This document shows positions 41,201 through 56,200 of a stretch of DNA of 64,000 bases, piece by piece. This DNA comes from Taeniopygia guttata. Its lineage: Eukaryota; Chordata; Aves; Passeriformes; Estrildidae. Location: NCBI RefSeq assembly GCF_048771995.1, contig NC_133033.1, forward strand, positions 2,418,501-2,482,500. Reading direction: 5' to 3'. Made by a program: the position numbers and the translations under genes. How positions within the stretch are numbered: position 1 is the first letter of the stretch; every line of letters starts with the position of its first letter. The notes beneath the pieces are model-generated. The model worked only from the letters and a program-made list of their open reading frames with translations, searched no databases and was not told where the DNA came from.

Positions 41201-44200
41201 AGGACCTTCCAGGAGGCCACCTCAAACTTCAGCTAATAAACACATAGACTTTGCCTAACTGGCTCCAGTTCAGAAACAAAGTTGTTTTCCTTCTCCCTTC
41301 TTATCATCCAAGCCTACAGTGATGTCCATTATACAACTTTATAGCTTCTAAAGTGATGAAGTGGCAACAAAGAGTATGTTGTGAGAGACTGACAAATTTA
41401 TCAGCAACAGATGAACAGAGAACGATGAGAATTTTCTAACTTTCCTTTTATTACAGCTGTCACTTGGTGAGACATCCTGCCCATGCTTTGAGCTGTACAT
41501 ACTTGTGGAAGATCTTTGCTGATAAGCACAGACTTTTTATTTACTCAGTGAACTTGATCTTACTTGTTGACTTTTACATTCCTGATTTCTCCTGACACGT
41601 GACTGAGAAATTCAGTAACAATGGTGAAGTAGCACTGAGGCTTTGGTAGCAACATCATACTGTGAAAAACAAGGCTCTGTTTTCTTTTCCTTCACTAGAA
41701 GACTGCAAGACAAATCTCCCTTCCCAAAACCACCAATTTCTGTTGTGCAGCACTGCAGAGTCAAGTCTTAATGCCAGTTAAGAAAAAACTCCCTTGAGGC
41801 CAGAACCATCAGCACACTCCCAAAACTGAGATTCACTCAGAAATATTCCCCAGATAGAACTAAATCCTGATGGTAAGAACACTCTGAAATTATGAAACTG
41901 GCTTTTGCCATTATTTTTCATCCACTTATTCCCCTAAACCAAAGGCTGGCCCAACTGAAGGCATTATGGAATGAGCAACTGGGTCTCCAGGAATTCCAAC
42001 ACTTTTCTGAGAGCAGGCCTCTGCCTTATCTTACCTCTCTGCTATTGCTCTGTTTGGGACAACTCTTTTTCTTCTTTTCTTTTACCTTTTAACTTGTGCC
42101 CTTTGGTTCCACAGTTCCCTTCTTTCTTGCTGCCAATATATTCTGTTTCCTGTGGTTCCAGAGGCATCTTCCCTCCACACCTACCTTAGGTTGCTGGAAT
42201 TTCATTTTCCAATTAAATTCACCCCTCCTCTAACACCACTCAAAGAACTGCACAGCACCATGGCCTACACAAAAAGTTCACTTTTGTGTAACATATATTA
42301 TGTGTTTTTATCTGCTTCAGTCTTTGAGCAATTTCTCCTATTACCTTGCAATCCCTCTAAAATTTCTTGCCAAGTTGAGCAAGAACTGCAGTAACACCAG
42401 GTGAGTGACACCTGCAAATACATACAGGGAAACTCTGATTCCTTTATATTCCAGCCCATCAGAGGAATCTGCACTGGGCTACCAAACAGCAATAACTCAA
42501 CCTTTTAGTAATCCATTAGGGACATAAATCAATCCATGGGTGATTAATTCTGATGCTTGAATAGCACATAACACTTCCTAACTCTTGGAATTTGCAGGCT
42601 CATTAATTAAACACTCACTAGCTACAGAGGATTATGTATACTCAATTTATATTTGCAAACCCCGAGACACTCCTTGCAAGAGACATGATGGAGCAGGAAG
42701 AAGACATCTAAGAGGAAAAATATCCAGAAATGCCAGGTTTCCTTAGCTGAGGACACACAGCAAGTCCTGCACTCCTTGAAACTGGAGCAGGCAGCAAAAA
42801 GACCCTCTCAGCAAATTCTGAGGTACCTCAAGCTTAGTCATGTTTACTGTTTTCCATTTTAAATTTTTAATACAGCGTCCAAAACGAAGAAATCACAGCT
42901 GCACCCTGAAGGACTTCCAGATTCCTGATAATGCATGATCCTGACCTATCAAACAACAAAAATCTCCATCTGTGTCAATGAGAAGTTCAGTATTTATTAC
43001 AGTGCACACTGACAGAACCACATTAAACCACAAGTTATGGCCTCAATGCAGAAATCACTGAGAGCAACTCTATAGCTGTGTTATTCAGGAGGCAAGACTA
43101 GATTATGATAATAGACATCTTTGCCATAGAATTTATGAAGCCATGAATACAAATGAGAATATGATTTACAGACCAGGCTTTTTCTAAAGTTTGTCACACA
43201 TGGATGGCAGGAGTGGAAACCCAATCCCCTGCCTCACCAAGAACCCAAGAGAAGGCCAAAATGCTACGTGGAAACTCTTATCTTGGTATTTTAACAAGTT
43301 TTACTTAGTGCTCAGTTCATGAAAACAGGCTGGGTACATAAAGTTGAATTTGATTCTGCTTTCACATGTACTGGATATTATTGACAAAAGTGCTGCAACA
43401 CTCCAATAAAAAGGCAGAGAAAACCAATGAAGCTGAGTGAGCCTCCACATTCTGAACTCTAATCAACATTAAATATCGCCTTAAATCACTCACAGCTTTG
43501 TTGGATTCCTCATCAGTCAAACTTTTCATGACAACTTCCAAACTCGGGTCTTCCTCGCCACTTGCAGGTTCGGTGCCACCGTGGTCCTGGGAGAAAGGAT
43601 TGACAACACTTTTAAACAGAGCTCTGGGCCCCCAAAACAGCTAAACAGAAATATTGGACAGTTTTACCCTTTTCTGTTGTATTTTTTAGACAAGGGGCAG
43701 CACAACAAGGTAAAAAGATCCACAATTAAAGCTGATATAATCCCAATGTCGGGAGGTGAATGAGGCATGTAACTCTGGGAAGGCAGACCTTGGTTCCCAC
43801 TTGGCTGACAGAAAGCACCACAAGATATTCCCAAAATTGCATTCAGGGGCAGCTCTTAAGGCCAGACTAATCCCTGTCAACTGTGAAAGCTCTGGATTTG
43901 GTATGAAGAGCCTTTCTCCAGCCCTCTGTCCCATGCTCAGCACGTTAAAGGAGTGCCAGTTTCCTTCACACAGTCTGAGCAGCTTGGGAAAACCATGGAA
44001 AAGCACCAAAAGATATTCCCAAAATTCCTGGCTCCAGCCCTGCAGCAGCTCTGTGGCCTCCCCTGGAATCTTTAGGCCTAGAAACAAAACTATTTCTGAT
44101 TTTTCATTAGACATTATACATATAAGTAAATGTAAACTCAAATGTCTCAACCACCACTTGGTAGGACAAAGCACCTCTGTTCACTGTTGCAAAAAAAAAA

Positions 44201-47200
44201 AAAAAAACAACAAACAAACCTCATTCTGTGGCTTTCTGGTTATTGAAACTTCTAAAACCCCATTTTACAGCAATTAATACTTAATACTTAATATACTCTG
44301 TTTCTGGTGGCTTGCCCTCAGTATCACACCACAACACAGTCTTATCCTGTCCTGCAAGACCCTGATTTAAGGTGTATTTGCTGTTTATCACTTTTCATAC
44401 AAAGATAAAGAGATAAGCAGCAGATACAGAGATAAGATAAAGATCAAGAAATGAGCTAAAGAAAACTAACACAGCTAATCCATGGTAACTCTGGCACCCT
44501 GATATTCCACTCCACCAGTCAGGCTGTTTAATGTGATCTGACAAGTTACATGTAGGGTGCATGTAACACACAATGTTAAATATTTATGTGGTATTTCAAA
44601 GATATTTGAAGATATCATTTCAAGATATAAGGCTATTTTTTCTTTATTTAAAGAGAGGAAGAGCTGCCAAAGAAAGCAATGTAAACTTCTGTATAACATC
44701 ACTATATTTGGTTATGTTGATTTTACATAATGAAAAGATACCAGCTAGAAGGAAAAACCTGTATTTACTTATAAAACAAACATAATATAAATAGTCAGAA
44801 CTTGCCATTAATGCATGAAACTCAACCCACAAGCATCTACCTCTAAAGGCAAACAAAGACACACTTGGGTAGAGCCTAATTACAGCCAGTTGACCACAGG
44901 ACAGACTCTGCTTAAACAAAGCTTTGTGCTTCGTCCTGAAGGCACAAATATTAAATAAAGCTGGGAACAAATGCAGGTATTAAAGATAAAATGAACTTTG
45001 TGAATTGTTGAGTGATTTATAAAGCACCAGCTACACGTGGGACGTGCTGCTGGTGTGGAGGAGAGAAGGAAAAGCCAAAGCACTGTCCAGAAATTACCGA
45101 GATCCAAACAAAACTTGAACAGTTCTTGCTCTGTGCAGCACCAGGCCTGCAAGAAGCAGCCAGCAGAGGTAAGAGAATCTGGAGAACAACAGCAAGAATG
45201 CAAACAGGAGATGCATCCAGCCTTACCTCGCGTGGCCTCGCGCTGAGGGATCCCAGCCACGCTCATGGAAATACCAGGAGTTCAATGCACATGGATTTAT
45301 TGAGGCAAGATCAAACCCCAATTGAATTACAAAACATCTTTTGCTTTATTAGCTCGGATAGAAATAGAATTAAAAAAGCAACAGCGAGGGTAACCGTGTA
45401 GTTTATCTAGAAAATTTAGTTACACCGTTATTGAGATGTCAAAATGATAACGAGTGTGGTGACTGCAGGGATTCCTGGTGCACAGGGGAGCAATCAGTCT
45501 GCACTGGGGCTGAGGCAGCAACAAAAATCACCAAAAACACCTGCAACATTACCACACTGAGACTGTTTTTGCATTGGAAGATTACTCCAGGCAGAACTAC
45601 CTCAGCACAACTACTGGGAGCAGCTGGAAGAGGAGCAGGACAAGGCTTTCATGTGGAGGAGGTGGCAAGGTTTTATTTGGAGCCTCTCTTCCTCCCTGTT
45701 CAATAGCTGCTGTTAATGCCATGCAGGTCTGCCAGGACAACCAGATCAATAAAAAAGAGACAGGGCAAAATAAGCCTATTAGGCCAAGTCTCTACCCAAT
45801 ACATTTTATGACCCTGGGTTTAATTAGACAAGGTGCTCAAACTTATCACGAGCTGCTAATTATGATTAATCTATCCAATTTAGCAGTCTCTAATTAAAAC
45901 CAACAGCCCAGAAGCCTTACCTCAATGGCAGAGTGGGAGCCTGAAGGCAGTGGGAAGGGAGTGACAGCCATCTGGTTGACTGCATCTTCACTTCTGCACA
46001 ACAAAACAAAACACCACGTTACCCACCAAAGCAGGGTGGGCAAACCTGTCCTTGGAGTTGGTTCTGCCCATTAAAGAAACACCCTCAGCAGCATGACAAC
46101 TGTTCCATACCAGAGTTAGAGCTCAGGAAATCACTTCATTTTTGCTCTGGTTCCTTGGTCCCCAATAGATCCCATCCCTCCATGGGAGCAGAGGAGGCTC
46201 ATCTGTGACACACTGACATCATGGCCTTTGGAAATCTAATTTTGTGTGGATTATCAGAGGATTCAGTTGGAATTTATGGTCCTACACATCCATAGATGGG
46301 CTCACACTTAGGCTCTTTTAATGGTCTCTACATCTGTAAACTGCTTGTTTATAGTTTCACATTCACATTAGTGAAACACAATACCTGTATTGATGTAACA
46401 TTGCTTTTTCTTTTTTTTTTTTTTTTTCTTAATTTTTGCTGTGGTCTTTTCTAAAAGATTCAATGTAAAAACCTGGAAACGATTCTATAAAATGCAGGGA
46501 GGAGATGAACACTGATTCTCCCTACATATAAAGTGAATTATTTTCCCCAAATGCTTATGATGTATGGCATCTTTTTCTATCTCTTTAAAATGCCTCTGAA
46601 GCTGACATCTTTGGTTTTTTTATTTAACAGCATTCTGCCTTGCTGATGTTTTTCCTTGACTGCCATTTAAACTGATTTGTTTTCTGGAATTAGCTCTGTG
46701 ATTTTTTGGCCTCTGTAAAACGAAACCAGGTAACAGATGACTTCAGTGATATCACTTAAGGCAAATCATCACAGAATCACAAAATTATTTGGGTGGGAAG
46801 GAACCTTAAAACCCATCCAGTGCCACCCCTGCCATGGAAGGGACACCTTCCACTGTCCCAGAGTGCTCCAGCCTGGCCTTGGACACTGCCACGGATCAAG
46901 GGGCAGCCACAGCTTCCCTGGGTGCCTGTGCCAGGGCTGCCCACCCTCCCAGGGAGGAATTTCTTCCCAAAATCCAATCTAAATCTACCCCAGCCATCTT
47001 AAAGCTATGCCCCCCTGTCCTATCCCTTCGTGCCTTTTCACAAAGTCCCTTCTCCAGCCTTTCTGCAGGAGGAATCTGTGATGCTGCTGCTTCCCAGGTA
47101 CAGTTCTTAGATTAAAGGAAATGACTCCTCATGGCTCTTCCAGGTTTGAATTTCTGGTCCTCTCTACTACACTCCATATTACAGTGACACGAGCAGAATC

Positions 47201-50200
47201 TTTTCCTCTTTAATTTCTGGAATAAGCTATTAGACTATTATGTGTTTTAAACACATTTTATGGAAGTGCCTGAAAGAAAAAAGTCTCGTTTTCCCCCTGA
47301 AGGGTTGAAAGACACAGAGCTAGCATGTTCTGATCACTGAGAAATAACTCTGTGAACCAACAGCTCTCAGCACAGCAGCAAACGGGAGTCACAGGCATCT
47401 GAGATGATAAATCCTGCAGGCAAAGGTTGGTGAATTCATTTACTTATCTCCAAGCACACAGCCACACAATTCAAAGGAGCTGGCTGGGTGCTGCTCAGAG
47501 CTGTCCTGGCTCCCAGCCTCTCCTCCTGGCCCTGCAAGGGTGAGAATCCTGCTGCAGACACAGGGCCAGCACAGGCACGGAACCCAGCCCGTGAATTTCA
47601 TCAGCATTTCACAATTTCCAAGTGCATTTTACCCCACAGGGCATATTGGGCAAGGATGTTTTCCCTGCTCTTATCTTCGTGAGACATCAATCTCGTTATG
47701 CTTGGTGCTTTTCTAACCTACAGGAATAAATCACCCAGTGATTTTGTGATTTTGCCTTGACTGCAGAGGTTTTCCTGACAATGGTTTATGTGAAGTACAA
47801 TCAGCATGAAAACCAACCCCACTCTGCAGCTCACAATGCAGGCTGCGTGCTGTGAAATTAGGAGCAAATATAGAAATAAAGAGGAATATATATATCTATA
47901 TATAAGCTTTTGTGAGAAATACCCTAAAAATTGCTAGACAGGAGCTTCATGACAAACTAGGGTGTAATTAATTATCCAAACTAGTTTTCACTTCATACAC
48001 AAACACCTTTAAATTTTTTTCCACCAGTGGGGAAAAAAATATCTTTACGCAGCTTTAAGTGGATGGCCATTTTTATTCCAAGCAATAAAAAAACACTTAT
48101 GGTAATTCCCCTGGGAAAAAAAAATGCAAAAATATAAAAAACCCCAAGGTTACACAGTGTCACAACTTGTAATCTCCCCCTGCTAGGACTCGTACATATT
48201 TAAATACTTTAATGCTGCTTCAAAGGAGAATGCTTCAAAGCAGAATCAAAGTGGGAATATATTTTAAAGTGACAGATCTAATAATAAATTGCTGTTTCTG
48301 CTCTCCACTTCCACAAGTGTCCTCAACTAAAATGTGAATTTATTTATGACTAAAAGGAGCAATCATTTTCTTTTGATGCAGGGGCAGACATCTTAGAAGT
48401 CTGAACACCATATTCAAATTACACTGACAGCATTCCACATATTTGCCAATAGTTGCTCCAGAACCACCTCCAAAAAAGCTGCTCCCAGTTGCTGGTGCTC
48501 AATCTTGCTTGGGGTTAAGGTGTCTAAACCTTCACACTCAAGATAAAGTCTTCATTCCTTACTACATTTTACTTATTTCTAGTCTAAACAGGACCCCTGG
48601 ACATTCCCCACCCTGTCTTGTAGACCAAAAAAAAAAAAATAAAACTCCTGATGTTCTGCTCCATCTGCACCTTTGCAGCTTAAGCAAAGGCAAATACATT
48701 TATTACTGACTTAAATACCACAAAAACTTGGTACAAAGGAAGCGTAAAGAGAGGCACATGCACAGATAAATCCAAAGGGAGCACCCACTCCGTACTGCAG
48801 GAAGGAAGCTGCAGTTGGCTGCTGTAAGGCCAAAAAATCCCAAAGAGAAATCCCAAACCAGACCCATTGGAGAGGCAACCCCAGCAGCTCAGTGACTGAA
48901 TTCAGAATTGACATGCTGAATTGCTCTCTGAGGGCTCCTGACAACTTCTGACTCACCACAGACCTCCAGACGTCCTCTGGATGTCTAAACCAAGGGTGAA
49001 AAACCTCCTGCCAAAATATCTGCAGCCATCAACACTGAGAGAGCATTTGGCAACAGCTTGGCAAGGGGCTGTGGATGCTTTTTGTGGGAATACATCAAGA
49101 ATCAGAAGGAAAACCCAACAGCTTGTGTGATGTGACACAAAAATCTTACATAGAACAGAGCTGTGGAACAATAAATGTTTGTAAGGTGACACCAGGAGAT
49201 AAAGTCTTGCAGATTATTGACAGCTTATACATGTATATATAAATAATAGTGTAAATAAACTTAATAATAGTGCAAATAAATGTAGAACAAGGGAATAAAT
49301 GTCTCCTCTGTAAGGTGACACCAGGACATAAAATCTTGCAGATTATCAAAAGCTTATCCTGCTTATTAGGTTAAAAAAAAACCCCAAATCAGGATCTTGT
49401 ATTTTCTCATCTTTGTCTTCCCTCTGGAAGCTCCTTTGGAAGAGAGGAGCTGCAGGAAAGCTGCTCACTGAGCAGACACACTGGGTTTCTCCTCCAAGGC
49501 AGGACCTTTGTGCATCTCCCTGAAAAATCTCTCCCCCAACAGCAAGAACAGTCTTGTTCTGCACTTCCTTCCCATCCATCCCCAATTACTTGGGAGCCAC
49601 AGGCACACAGGTATTTTGAATGAACAACTAATGTTCAGATCAACTGCAGCTTAGGTCATCAAAGGTTTTGGAGGAGCCCAAATTACTGAACTTCCTGGAC
49701 CATTCCTGAGCTTGTTCCCACACGTGTATGACAGAGAGGAGGAAACAGCTCTGGAGAAAACAGGAAAAGTTCAAACTTGCACACACACAGGGCCTGGCAA
49801 GGGCTTAGTTTTAAAGCTTTCCCACATGAAAGAACCTCAGCAATCAAAGCAAGCAAAACCAGGAGTTTATACCCTTAAAATATGGCCAGTTATGTAGGTT
49901 TGAACAAACCTACATAAAAAATAATTTTAAATATAATTAAAAAAATTATATTTAAATACAATAATTTCTAAATCTAATTATTTCTAATTATTATAGAAAT
50001 AATTTCTACTAATTTTCTAGTTATAATAGAAATAATTTCTAATAATTTTCTAATTATTATAGGAATAATCTCTAATAATTTTCTAATGATTATAGAAATA
50101 ATCTCCAATAATTTTCTAATTATTATAGGAATAATCTTTAATATTTTCTAATTATCATAGAAATAATCTCTAATAATTTTCTAATTATTATAGGAATAAT

Positions 50201-53200
50201 CTCTAATAATTTCTAAAGCATGGCAGTGTTTGAGAATGGCACTAAACACGAGATGTCACTTCTAGAGGCTCTGAAAGAAGAGTCAAAGTCACAGCAGTGG
50301 GGAGTGTTGAACAACACAGATACTCCCCAGTCCTTGGAGCAGAAGCATCTCTTTCCTCTGCACATCACCATAAATAACAGGAGATTACACCTGGAGCTGG
50401 AAGGAGGGGTTGGGTGACAGATTTGTGGGCTTCACAATCCCACCAGCAGGAAGCAACAATATCAGAGCAGTGGCTGCAGTGTGGGAGGGCTCAGGACAGA
50501 TGACAGATGGCATTTAAATCAGAAAAATCCCTCACTATTAAAGCATTTCTCATGGTTCATCACAGCACAAGGCAATTGGTTTTTTTTTTAAGGGATAAAG
50601 GTAGACCAAAGAGTGACTCACAGAACACAATGGGAGGATGGATTAAAATCAGTGGAATCCACTTTGATTCAAGCATTCAGCTATATTTGATCTGCTGATT
50701 ATACCAACACTGAAGCACCAAACCAGATTAAAGGCAGTTAACTGAGCACGGAAAAAAACACTGAATTTGCTGAATCACAAAATTCTCACTGTAAAAGAGC
50801 ATTCTGGTGTAAACTGGATTTCCTACTCCAGATGTAAAATGTGATTATATTGTTTCATTATGTGTTACAGGGATGGACTTACAACACATAACCAAAACCC
50901 ACAACGGGCAGAAACACATCCTATTTTTGGAACTGGGGCACAGACACTCCTAAAAGAAGCAAGTCCCTCTCTCATATTAGTACTTGCCTGATTCCTGTTG
51001 GAGAATCACAGCAAGCATTTCAAAAGGCAACTAAGGCATTACATCACTTATTGCCCCTAAAAAAGGGAAAGTGACACTCTAACTGCAAATCTTTTAGATG
51101 CTCTTAGAAGCTCAAGTAATTAATGAGACCACTGGGAAATAGAGCTGTGTTAAGACTTATATTTTGGAATGTGGCCAAAATCAACTGTTTTAAATAATCA
51201 TCGTCAACTTAATTGAGGAAAAGATGCTCATAAAGCAGAGTGAGAAGCCGTCAAACATAAGGGGGTGTCTGTGATTCTCACAACAGCTACTGAGCTGTGT
51301 CTCATCAGCAAAAATTCCAGGAAAGGGTGGGAATGCAATTGTAACAGTACCTGGGTGTAAAAAAGTGTGAACAGACTTTTATAGCACATGTGGTAAATCA
51401 GGATTTTAGCAAAAAGTCAAAAAGGCTGAGGATACCTTTTATCCTTTATCTTTGTCTAGAAAAAGAAATAAATCTGGGGCTGGAGCTGGATAATCTTTAA
51501 GGTCCCTTCCAACCCAAACCATTCTGTGATTCTCTGAAGTTATTTAATGATAGTTATTACAGCTCTCACAGAAAGGCTTTTCTTTGCCCAGGAATTTCTG
51601 GGCTTCTTTCACAACTGATTAAGGAGTTTATGGAAACATTCCCCTGCCCTGCACATGAACCAAAACACCAGGAATAGGAAAACCTGGATGCTGTTTCCTG
51701 CTTCCAAGTGGAAAGTGGCATGCTTATCACTCAGCATCCTGCATCTCAGGGAAAAAAAAGGCCTCAGGGTATCAGAGAGGGCACTTGGAATAGCCAAAAA
51801 ATTCCACCAGTTTGGCTTTTAAGCCCTGAATCAGCTCAGTCAGGACCTTTTTAGGCTGTGGACTGATGTGTTTCTACAAATTTATTATCTACTCAGGTTT
51901 TTCAGTGGTGAAATGAGAATATTCATGTTTTTATGAACATGGAGACCAGATTAATTTCTCTCACGACTCCTGCAGTCTGTGTCCTTTTGCTATGGTGAGC
52001 TGTGGTGTAACATAGCCAAAACATATCCAGAGGCACAAAAAGGCCACAGCTCATGTTTTCACTCAGCAGCCTCCACTGGGTTTATGTCTGAGGTGGAGGA
52101 ATGGGAAGCACCAAGACAGACTGGGCTCACAGTCTGCATAAGAAGAGCAAATAATTCTTGTTTGTCCTTAAAATCCACATTTAAGAGAGACAGTCTAATT
52201 TGTCTTTGCTAGAACTCAACCACACATCAAAAAACAAGGGATATTGGTATTCTCCCCACATTTGGGGCAGTGCTCCAGTTACTGAGGACATCCTCTCAGT
52301 GGGAGAATTCCCTTTTATTGCTGTTCCAGTGCCTGCCTGGGCTGAGCAAACAAAGCCATCAGTTGCCAGCGTAAGGCCAAGAGCAGTGACAAGACATTGT
52401 GCTCTTGGGAAGATGGAAGTTTACAACCTCAGCAGCAGCATTTAAAAGGAGAAATTATTATTATTTTTTTTTAATCTCTGAGATGGAAACAAGAATCACC
52501 CAATAGTATTTTCAATACCTCTTTCTAGTGTTTCTTGAATATTTGAGATGAATTTTCTCCTTGGAACTCACAATCTGAAAAGGAGAATTTTAGCTAAGAA
52601 CTTACATGGCCAAAGGCCAAAGGACACACCAAGGATCCAAGGACACACCAAGGATCTGCAGTCCATGGAAGTGGCTCTGACAAGGCCCATGGAATTCCAT
52701 TCCATTCTGCTTGGAGCAGCAGGGCAGGCTGCAAGGAGTCCCCACTCTTGGCTTGGGCTCCCACAAGTCGTGGTTTTGCCTCTGGAACTTCCAACCAGAC
52801 ACATTTTCCACAGGCAATTAAATAATGGTGAGTGAGCTGTGGGATGTGACGTTGAATTTTCAATGGCTGGGGAAAGTAACACAGGAGCTGCAGGCAAGAG
52901 CATTAATCTCCTCCAGGTCCTCGGTGCTGCCAAGGATAGCAACTCATTCCTCATGGTGCTAATGCTGCTCTTCCATCATTTCTGGGCACGCTGCACCAGG
53001 CAGAGCCGTGGCAGTGAATGTACACATTTATATGCATTCACCCACAGATTATTACATTGTTCACAGGGAGGCTGTGGATGAGCCAGGAATATAAAACAAA
53101 ATCAAGTATGATGTATGTGTTGGTGGGAAGACCACCTTATAAAATGGCATGGGGGTAAGTGCCCCCAACAAAAGTCACAGCTGGAATTTATTCTTAAATA

Positions 53201-56200
53201 CACATCTATGGAATTCCAGCCTGTTAAAGCATGTATGAGTCCTGGGAAAGAGGCAGCTTTTTCCCAGACCTTCTGCCCAGGGTCAGAAGAGCAACACTTC
53301 CTGAACTACTGAGGGAATGCACGCAGGTGTCTTTAATTCATGTACAAAGAGGAAAAATTTTCATGCTCGGAGCGAAAGAAAAATGCCCACATGTAATTTT
53401 TATGCAGATGAAAGGATGTTTTAGCATATTCCCACCCACACAATCCATCCCAGTGCTCCTTGGCAAAGGCAGGCTTCCCCTCTGTACAAACAAGCCCTTG
53501 CTCACTTTCAAAATCCTCTTTTGGTGCCCACACAAAGGTATCCTTCAGACTTCCAGCCTCTGCTCCTCGTGCTTCATCCCTGCTCCTCTCCCAGCAATCC
53601 CAAGCCTCTGCACCATCTCCTCTCCCTCCTGGCTGGATGGACAAGCTGCCCTCTCCAACCCTGTGCAGAACCATCCCAAAGCACTTTAGGAAGTTGTGGG
53701 AGAAGCAGCTCCCACATTCATTTCCATTAGATTTTTTTTCCATTATTATGGAGAACTCTTCAACTGTTCCAAGAAGAATAGTCAGGGAAAAGGCTTATTC
53801 AGCTTCAAAGAGAAGTGAGAAAGAGCAGGCAAAGAGCAGGTGAAATATGTAAATATGCCATGGAACAGGCTAAAGTGCAACAAATGTTGTGATGAGAATG
53901 GTTCTTACCGTATGAAAACCAGCTTGACCTTTGATGGGGCGGTTTTAATGATTGCAGAAGCATTCTGGTGGCTTCTTCCATACAATATCTGATTGTTTAT
54001 CTGTTAAAAGAAAACGATTTTCATGTAAGTGGAGGAGTACACCTTGTTCTAATTTATACCACCGAGACTTCCAAGTTTACTGTGGGATAAGGAGATAAGA
54101 CTCAAAGAAAATGTGGTCTCCAAATCTTGATCTACATAAAACAGGAACCAATGCAGAGCTAATTTACTGTTATTAGCAAACCACAAATGAGAGAAATATT
54201 TTTTTTCCCCTACAGATCCCTTGAATGGGTTTTAAGGATTATTCCCAGATTTTTGGAAAGCAACTTGATCTGAGGAGAATCATATAGCTGTGACAACAGC
54301 ACAGATGTTTAGATGTTTAGACTCCTGCACTTTGCCTGCAGGCTCTGGCCAGTTAGGAAAACTGGCTGCTAAGATTGTGCTGACTCCTCAGCTCTGCTGA
54401 AGGAAGCAGGAGTGGGAGTCAGGGAGATGAAGGACAATTTAAGGACGTGATGCTGCATCACTTTTGCTGTGATGGATCCACACCTAAGCACAGCAGCAGA
54501 CACTGAACTCTGCTCTGGACACAGGGAAATGCTGCAGCTGCCAGGGATAAAAACAGCCTGGCCATGATGTGACCCAGGTGGGCAGCAAGGCCATGGCACC
54601 TCAGCCCTGGGGTCAGCTTTGGAGTCCCCAGCCAAAAAAGGAAGGACATTGAGGGGCTGGAGCATGTCCAGGACAGGGAATGGAGCTGGGAAGGGTCTGG
54701 AGCAGCTGAGGGAGCCGGGAAGGGGCTGGAGAATCCCTGAGGGAGCCGGGAAGGGGCCGGGGGATCCCTGAGGGAGCCGGGAAGGGGCTGGAGGATCCCT
54801 GAGGGAGCCGGGAAGGGGCTGGAGAATCCCTGAGGGAGCTGGGAAGGGGCTGGAGAATCCCTGAGGGAGCCGGGAAGGGGCTGGAGGATCCCTGAGGGAG
54901 CTGAGGGGGCTCAGCCTGGAGCAAAGGAGGCTCAGGGCCCTTCTGGCTCTGCACAGCTCCTGCCAGGTTTGGGATCTGCTCCAGGAACAGGGACAGGAGA
55001 AGAGGGAACGGCCTGAAGTTACACCAGAGGAGACTTAGATTGATATTTGGGAAAATTTCTCACAGAAAGGGTTGTCCAGCCCTGGCACAGCTGCCCAGGA
55101 GTCCCCATCCCTGAAGGGATTTAAAAGCCCTGTGGATGTGGCACTTGGGGACACGGGGCAGTGGCAGCCTTGGCAGTGCTGAGGGAATAGCTGGACTCTC
55201 TGTCCTAGAGGATTTTTCCAACCTAAATAATCCTATGCTTGAATACTGCAGTTTTTTCCTCCCACTCTAAATTTACAATATAATATTTACATTCACATTC
55301 GATATACCAGTGCTGCTTAAAACAATAACGACAACAGAGCCCAGGAACAATTCACTGGTGATTACAGAAGGAATTTTTGTTACTGCAGATGTTTGTATTG
55401 GATTCTGGGTTTGTGATCTTGGAAGGATATTTTTTTTTTCGTTCAAGCAAGAAGTAACAGGCCAAGTCTTCCAGCCTGGTGTGATATGGGCTAGTCAGAC
55501 ACATTAGGAATATTCATAAATCTTATTTTCAGCTGGTCAAAGCATGATGCAAGTTCATTGGTTAAATAAGGACAATGAAAGGACAAGATGAAACCCCTTA
55601 ACAATTGGTTACTGACTGGGATTGAAGTGCAAAACTTTTACCTACCAAGTCTTTTATTGTACAAAGAGGGACCCAAGCAAGGTCTAAAGGAAATAATATC
55701 ACCATTCCCAAAGAGTTAATATGGTTCTGTCTGCAGCTGCCATGGTGGAAAAGGCAGGGTGAGAAGCAACATCCTGGGTCACACTTCATTAATCAAACAT
55801 CAATTTAAAAATCCAGCAGCAAAAATGAATGAATGCTCAGCTGCATTCTGCCTTCAAGCTCAACTTGAAATTTTCAGTGAGTTTGTTGACTTAATTTCTC
55901 TAAGTTTGAGAATAAATAGTTCACTGGGAATACTGAATGCTTTACAAATTGTTTGGATTTAGTTAAATTGCTATCAATTTTCCTAAACAGCAGGCTTCTT
56001 AGATTAAAATTTATAGTCTTTACTCTGGCTAAATTAATCCTATTCACTACATGTATCAAATAGTCCAAAATTTAATTAGCTGTGAGCTGGGTCTCTAAGT
56101 TATAATTATTTAATTACTCCAAAATGAAAGCATAATCAAAGCAATATATCTCCACAAGGTTTTGGACTGTCCTACAGAATTATTACACCCAGTATTAATT

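Larger units (their letters stand above)
45994..53908 (-). other. PATJ intron (7.9 kb)
   Basis: Holds a sense CR1 piece (46767-47075), a 130-bp-period duplication (49151-49354), an AT-rich minisatellite (49905-50217), an antisense CR1 tail (51478-51536), a 20-bp duplication near 52620 and scattered A/T tracts. No coding exon was found. Confidence 0.8.

Noticed and set aside
45200..45345. CpG patch with an AATAAA-like minus motif, considered as an LTR
   Set aside because: Too short and without terminal motifs; left as unassigned intron sequence.
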